From Gnetum montanum (lineage: Eukaryota; Streptophyta; Gnetopsida; Gnetales; Gnetaceae), in the NCBI GenBank assembly GCA_015680685.1, contig MNCI01005255.1:186001-250000 (forward strand): 64,000 nucleotides of DNA, written 5' to 3'. The notes beneath the pieces were generated by a model. That model was not told the DNA's origin, made no database searches, and was given only the letters and a program-made list of their open reading frames with translations. How positions within the stretch are numbered: the stretch's first letter is position 1; each line of letters begins with the position of its first letter. Position numbers and translations under genes: made by a program. This document shows positions 58,720 to 64,000 of the stretch, in pieces.

Positions 58720-61700
58720 GTACTCAAATGTAGAACGGTTTTAGGAACAAGTGATTAGTTGGATTGGCAAGCTCATTCCCTTCCATATCAGCTAGCTTAA
58801 ATGCTCTGTTGTCAAATGCTTTGGCGACCAAGTAAGGCCCTTCCCAGTTGGCTGAGAATTTGTCTGAGTGTTCTTGAACTACCTTAAGTACAAGTCACCT
58901 TCTTTGATGGGGCGCTTATGGATCTCATGCTGATGTTGTTGTCGTTGTTATTTTTGATACCATTCGATCTAATCGAGTGCACGTATACATTCCTCCTCCA
59001 CCGAGTCCAGGTCAATGATGCGAAGATCATTGTTTTGCCCATCGTCGAGGAGTCTGGAAAGTGTGATCCTTAAAGATGGTACCTGTAACTCCAGAGGTAA
59101 AACAACTTCTGAACCGTAAACAAGATTATATGGTGTTTTACCTGTTGAAGTCCGATGTGTAGTATGGTATGCCCACAATGCGTATATCAATTGTTCGTGC
59201 CACTTTCTTTTGCTTTGGGTAAGCATCCTCTTAAGTATTGCAATAATCGTTTTGTTCGTTGCCTCTGCTTGCCCATTACTCTGGGGATAGTAAGGGGATG
59301 AAAATGAGTGTTTGATCCCTAGACTTCCACAAAAGGTTTTTGTCTCGGCACTACTAAATTATGGCCCATTTTCAGTGATGATTGTCATGGGAATGCCAAA
59401 GTGGGTTACAATATTTTTGAGGATGAAATTGCACACGTGTTTAGATGTAGTTTTGCAAAGGGGAGCGGCTTCTACCGACTTTGTGAAATATTCTGTTGTG
59501 GTTATAATGAAACTATGCTTTGTAGAAGATGAGGGTGTTATCGGGCCGATAAGGTCCAACCCCCACTTTTGAAAAGGCTATGTGATTTGCGCTGTATGCA
59601 ACTCATTTGGTGGGACATGGATTAGATTGCTATGTTTTTGACAAGTACTGCATGTTTTAACCTTAGAGAGATAGTCATACTCCATGTGTGGCCAATAGTA
59701 GCCTAAGCGTCTTATCTTTGTTGCCATGGCTTTTGGCGCTATGTGTCCTCCGCATAGTCCATTGTGTACTTGTTTGACGATGGTTTGGGTATCGGTACTA
59801 CCAACGCATGTTAGCAATATGCCTTCGTAAGATCTACGACATAATGTGTCCCCTACCAGGGTATACTGCTTAGAACATTTTTGTACTGCATCCTTTTGCA
59901 CATTTGTTAAATGTTGTGGTGTTTCACCGCATAGAAGGTATTCTTTTATGTCATCATACCATTTTATCGTGCGTGTTGTACTAAAAGATGCTATTGGCAG
60001 CGTGTCAAGAGCATCGGTTATTGGTTCGGCACAACTGGTTACGGAGCTTGGTAATGCATGGAACATGTCTGGCGATATGTTTAACACTAATGTGGCTAAC
60101 GCGTCAGCGATGGTGTTGTCATTTCTAGAGACGTGTTGCACATCGATGTTTTCAAATCATTTCATCAAATGTTTTGCCAAGTCGCAATATGGTTGTAAGT
60201 GTTGGGCTTTACATGTATAGACGTCTGTGACCTGGTTTATGACCAGTTGCGAGTCTTCTCTAACTACAAGCCATGTGATGTCTGAAGCCAGTGCTACTGC
60301 GAGACCTCTAAGGAGTCCTTCGTACTCTACTATGTTGTTGGTACAATGAAAGTTGAAATGATAAGCAAAGGGTCAGATTTCCCCGGAGGGATAGGTGATG
60401 ACAGTGGCTGCACTTCCGCCTCGAGAGGTGGATGCTCCATCAAAGTTTAGAATGACATCATAGTCGTCGGGCACTATGTCTATTGCGTTTATATTCTCAT
60501 CTGGGAATTCTAGCTCTATTATCGCTTGATCGTGCGTTGGTGACATGGCCATTTGACTTGCTATGGCTTGACCTTAACTGATGATTGCGCTATGTAGTGT
60601 AGGTCAAAATCAGCTATCATGGCTTTCCAGCGGGCTATTCGACTTGTTTCGTAAATGTTTCCTGTGATGGCCTTGAGCACATTATCCTTGCAAATTATAT
60701 TAACTTGGTTATAGAAGAGGTAATGTCGCCATTTTCTCAAAGAAAAGACCAAAGCTAAACAAGACCTCTCCACGTCGTTATACTTTTTCTCGTGGGCAAC
60801 TAATGCGTGGCTTAAGTAATATATAGGGACTTCGGTTCCGTCATCTTGTTTCTGGCAAAGCATAGATGTGATTGACGAATCCGAAGTAGTGAGGTAGATG
60901 TAAAATGGTTTATTGTTTTGAGGTGGATAAACTGTGGGTAATCGGGCAAGTGTTATCGAATGCTTCTTAACACTGCGGAGTCCATTCAAAATGGACATTT
61001 TTGTGTAACAGGTGGTTCATAGGTTTTAGTTTTTCTATCATTTTTTCTATGAAGTGCCTAATAAATTGTAATATACCTTGTAGACCTTGAAATTCGGTAA
61101 GGTTTCCTGGTGGTTTTAGGTTTGTTATGGCCTTAACCTTATCAGGGTCTACTCGTATCACTGCTTCTGAGGCTATAAATCCTAGCATTTTTCTTGTCTT
61201 GATGTCGAAGACACATTTTTTTGGGTTGAGTCTCAATTCATACTTTAAACAATGTTTTAATACCAGGTCAAGGTCTTGTATATGTTGTTCTGATGTTTTT
61301 GACTTAACCACAATGTCGTCTACATAGTCGTTGAGCGAGTGTAACATGTAATCGCTAAAGATGAATGTCATTGCTCTTTGATAGGTGGCCCCAGCATTTT
61401 TGAAACCAAAGGGCATCATTGTGTAACAAAAGGTTCCCCATGGTGTCATAAAGGTTGTCTGAAGCTGATGCTCCAGGTTGATGCGTATTTGATTGTATCC
61501 CGAGAAGCCATCCATAAAAGATAATAGTGCATGCCCAGTGGTCGAGTCAACAAGTTGATCGATGCTGGGTAGAGGAAAATCATCTTTTATGGTTGCAACA
61601 TTTAAATCCCGAAAGTCAATGCATAAGCGAATGCTTCCGTTCTTCTTCGGAACAATGACCATGTTGGATACCCACTCGGCGTAATCAACAGCCCGGATGA

Positions 61701-62198
61701 AACCAGCCTGACAAAGTTTGGTGATCTCATTGCGAACTGCCAATGCCACTTCGGGTTTAACCTTTCGTGCCTTTTGTTTTACCGGTCTCAATTTCGGATC
61801 AAGGATAATGTTGTGCTGGACAATTTGGGAATCTAGTCTGGGCATGTCCATGTAAGACCAAGCGAATGCTTTCATATTGTCCCTAAGCACGTCTTCAATG
61901 TTTTTGGTTAGTTGTGATTTTAGTAATGTGCTTAATTTTAGTATTTTAATTTCCCCATTGGGCATGGTGATGGGGGTTTCAGTCAACGAGTCTTCAGTGA
62001 TATTTTCGGCTTCTATGTCGAGGGATTTTGTCATACCTTTGTAGTTTTCTATTGTTTGTTGTGTTGAGGCTATGACTGTGTCGTCCATTGATGAACTTAA
62101 GTGGATGAGGTTTATGTTGATGTCCCTTGCAATTTTACCATATGGTCCATCGATAATTAATGGTTTGGTTAAGTGCTGGCAATCCATCAGGCTTGCTC
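58720..62198 (-). pseudogene. pol of element C: RT, RNase H, second RNase H, integrase
   Basis: A splice-acceptor-like TTATTGGCAG ends at 62199 and the ATG at 62187 gives MDCQHLTKPL. The frame is open to 60967. Reverse transcriptase has LCIDFRDLN, MTPWGTFCYTMMPFG, YVDD (about 61318) and LRLNPKKCVF. A frameshift near 60980 leads into RNase H (PFYIYLTTSDSS, KWRHYLFY). The second RNase H runs about 60460-60080 with NFDGAST, VEYEGLLRG, EDSQLVI and DNTIADALA, all four acids present, and one stop. Integrase has VHNGLCGGH and TCSTCQ (zinc), then MDLIGPITP, TENGP then a stop, and GQAEATNK. It ends near 58725 at LKPFYI. The second integrase acid is E rather than D. Confidence 0.88.
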
Positions 62199-62309
62199 CT
62201 GCCAATAAACAGAGAGCTGAATGAGCTAATCGTTCGGTGTTCTTTGGTAATTTTAGATTATGTGTACATGCATGATGGTGGATTACCGTCACACCGGGAT
62301 GCATGGCAG

Positions 62310-62515
62310 TTTAAGGCCATATCGGGCCGTGGGTGGTAGTTTAATGCCTTACCGGGCCAAATGTAATCCGCAGGTGGTAGTTTAAGGCCTTACTAGGCCG
62401 TAATGGGTTCGTATGTGGTAGTTTAAGGCTGTACCGGGCCATCATGGTAGTTTACCATACCGGGCCGTAATGGTAGTTTAAGGCCATACCGGGCCGTGGG
62501 TAGCAGTTCACGCTG
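62310..62515 (-). repeat. GGTAGTTTAAGGCCNTACCGGGCC repeat block before C pol
   Basis: Six to seven copies of GTAGTTTAAGGCC followed by TACCGGGCC, spaced about 35-50 bp, the least eroded example of the motif. It lies between the pol acceptor and the antisense gene. Confidence 0.75.
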
Positions 62516-62587
62516 GAACGTTCGGCGAAAATGCCTGTAATGGGGTTCATAGGGGAACCAGGATGTAGTGATTTCTATTTTATTTTT

Positions 62588-62602
62588 AAATATATATATA
62601 GT
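62588..62602 (+). promoter_or_regulatory. TATA-like sequence before the antisense gene, element C
   Basis: TTTAAATATATATATAG lies about 325 nt before the antisense ATG. It does not match the TATAAATAGGG of A and B, so its role is weakly supported. Confidence 0.3.
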
Positions 62603-62691
62603 TTTTTATTATTTTTGAGTAATTTTTTGGCAAAAAATAAGTAAAAAAAGGCAAAAAGTAGCAAAAAGTCATTTGTTGTTATTTGCATTAT

Positions 62692-62912
62692 GAGTGTAAG
62701 CGGCTGAGCGTAAATTTTACAGCGTAAGCTTCCCAGCGTAAGCATAAACTATCAAACCCTAGCGTAAGCATAAACCTGATTGTGAGCGTATAACCCAAAC
62801 CCTGAGCGTAGACTCCAAAGACCAAACCTTAGTGTAGGCACAGAGCGTAGACGTTCCAGCGTTGGCGTAAATAGTTCCAACCTTTAGCATAAACTGTTAA
62901 TCTCAGTGTAGA
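62692..62912 (+). repeat. AGCGTAAG direct repeats in the 5' region of the C antisense gene
   Basis: About twelve copies of (G/C)AGCGTA(A/G)(G/A) in one orientation at irregular 10-25 bp spacing (for example 62709, 62720, 62736 and 62762). The core is half of the TACGCT/AGCGTA palindrome of the LTR and intron 1. Confidence 0.7.
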
Positions 62913-62922
62913 AGATGCCAAG

Positions 62923-64000
62923 ATGGGCAAAGGCAAGGAATTGGAAGGCCAGGGGAGGAAGGGTCCTGACTTGACCTTTGCAGAGGAGAGCTAAGCCATG
63001 CTGTAGTGCCTGCCTCGGCCAAGGATTTCGTCATGGCCTGGATCATCACACAGGTAGGCTCTAATCCTGTCTCTATTAGTTATTTTTCCTTGTGCGTGCT
63101 TTGTAGCGTAGACAGTCTCGTACAGGGTTTTGGCGTATACGTCGAGCGTAAAGTTTAGCGTAAATTCAGGTTAGCATAGACTGTCATAGTGTAATTTGTT
63201 TTCAGTGCACAGTGTAATCACTTTTTCTTGCATGAAGCGTAGAAAATTGTATCAGTGTATACGCTGAAGGCTGTACGGCGTAATAAGTTTTCTATACACG
63301 AAGTTCTATTTTGTCAGCATAAGCTTTCTATTTTATTAGCGTAGACGATCTATGCTGTGACGGCGTATACGCTGAGGGTTTCTACAGTGTATACGCTGAG
63401 TGTACACAGTTGTCCTTTTAAGTATGACATCGTAGACTTGTTTTTCATGTTTCCAGCGTAAACTGTTTGTTCAGTGTGTAGCGTAGACTATTTACACTGG
63501 CCACTTCTGTGGCGTATACGCTGAGGGTCTCTTCAGCGTATATGCTGAGTGTAAGAGGTTCGGGCAATAGCATAAAAAGTTGGTTGTTAGCGTATACGCT
63601 AGGTCAGGCAGCATATACATCGGGCGTAAAAAAATTTTGACAGCGTATACACTAGGTTTAGCAGCGTATATGCCGAGCGTAAATAGTTAGGAAATTTTTT
63701 CTAAGTGTCAGTCTTGGATGTAAACTTTTGTTTTTTGCATTGTTTTGATGCATGGCTGATTTATTGTGGCATCCTGATTACTTGCAGGGATAGTAAGCCT
63801 TTTCTCCTCATTGTTGAGCTTGTTGGGGTGCTAACATGGTTTCGCCCCATTGAGGCTGATGAGCCTACCCAAGATCTAACTATGGACAACAATGGGATCT
63901 GGTTCAGAGAAGGTGCATCTGAATTCCTACCCTTCATACTAGACAATCTTGAAGTGGTTATCTGGTCGCATCTAAGTGAACTGGTGGCACGGAACGTGCT
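62923..64000 (+). pseudogene. Antisense gene of element C, exons 1-2 (cut by window end)
   Basis: Exon 1 (62923-63053, 131 nt) starts MGKGKELEGQG and ends CACACAG|GTAGGC. Exon 2 starts at 63788 after TTACTTGCAG and is open for 213 nt to the window edge. It contains GIWFREGASEFLPFIL and VIWSHL, matching GVWIREGAQEFLQYPL and VWSYL in A. Intron phase 2 agrees with A and B. Two stops occur in exon 1 in this frame, so the copy is probably inactive, or the first ATG is elsewhere (another is at 62915). Function is unknown. Confidence 0.7.
63054..63787 (+). other. Intron 1 of the antisense gene, element C, filled with GCGTATACGCTGAG repeats
   Basis: A 734-nt interval between CAG|GTAGGCTC and TTGCAG|GGATAG. 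From 63100 to 63690 it carries about a dozen (A)GCGTATACGCTGAG or AGCGTA(A/G)A copies, the same motif as the C-family LTR minisatellite. Confidence 0.75.

Larger units (their letters stand above)
56169..64000 (-). mobile_element. Element C: Tat-type retrotransposon, 3' half with antisense gene
   Basis: This is a minus-strand element whose 3' LTR, PPT, repeats, pol, second repeat block and antisense gene start are in the window. gag-pro and the 5' LTR would lie beyond 64000. The left flank is GCCTC; the second copy of the duplication is not visible. It has the longest open pol frame here (445 codons) and keeps many CpGs, so it is probably the youngest internal region in the window. Confidence 0.85.

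Overview
The window is nuclear DNA from a plant with a large, retrotransposon-rich genome. Almost all of it is degraded LTR retrotransposon sequence inserted into other copies of the same broad family. No host gene, tRNA, rRNA or CRISPR array was found. The elements belong to the Ty3/gypsy Tat/Ogre group: each usable pol carries two RNase H-like domains between reverse transcriptase and integrase. A gymnosperm, fern or other large-genome plant is plausible, but the species cannot be read from the sequence.

Nested layout (element names A-F, E2 and S are mine). D (plus strand, oldest) spans 2777-6673 and 43818-53488. E (minus, gag end and 5' LTR, 1-2776) lies against D's left side. B (plus, 6674-8272 and 27481-43817) is inserted in D's leader. 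A (minus, 8273-27475, perfect 5-bp target duplication TGCAT) is inserted in B's 5' LTR. Solo LTR S (17520-18735, target duplication CTATG) is inserted in an exon of A's antisense gene. On the right, F (plus, from 53489) is inserted in D's second RNase H domain, E2 (minus, from 54281) in F's LTR, and C (minus, from 56169 past the window end) in E2's 3' region. C has the best-preserved pol.

Main result. The module order in A, and as far as visible in B, C and D, is LTR - PBS - gag-pro - short GTTTAAGG-type repeats - a complete intron-containing gene on the opposite strand - the same repeats - RT-RNase H-second RNase H-integrase - PPT - LTR. The antisense gene is supported by comparing copies that lie in opposite genomic orientations. 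A and B share a TATAAATAGGG-like box, a first exon of exactly 119 nt, an intron-1 phase of 2, introns 2 and 6 at matching places (about 85-90 nt), and a collinear protein. D keeps the 3' exons and C keeps exons 1-2 up to the window edge. The protein is unrecognised, with weak resemblance to 'putative plant transposon protein' domains. A conserved splice-acceptor-like TTGGCAG lies just before the pol start in A and C, so the antisense gene may sit inside a sense-strand intron like the one described between pro and RT in Ogre elements.

A second pattern is that each element family carries its own palindromic repeat built on TACGCT/AGCGTA (D is an exception in sequence but not in principle). The family's version occurs both in its LTR and in intron 1 of its antisense gene. 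All coding regions here carry stops or frameshifts, so the copies should be read as fossils of a once-functional element design.
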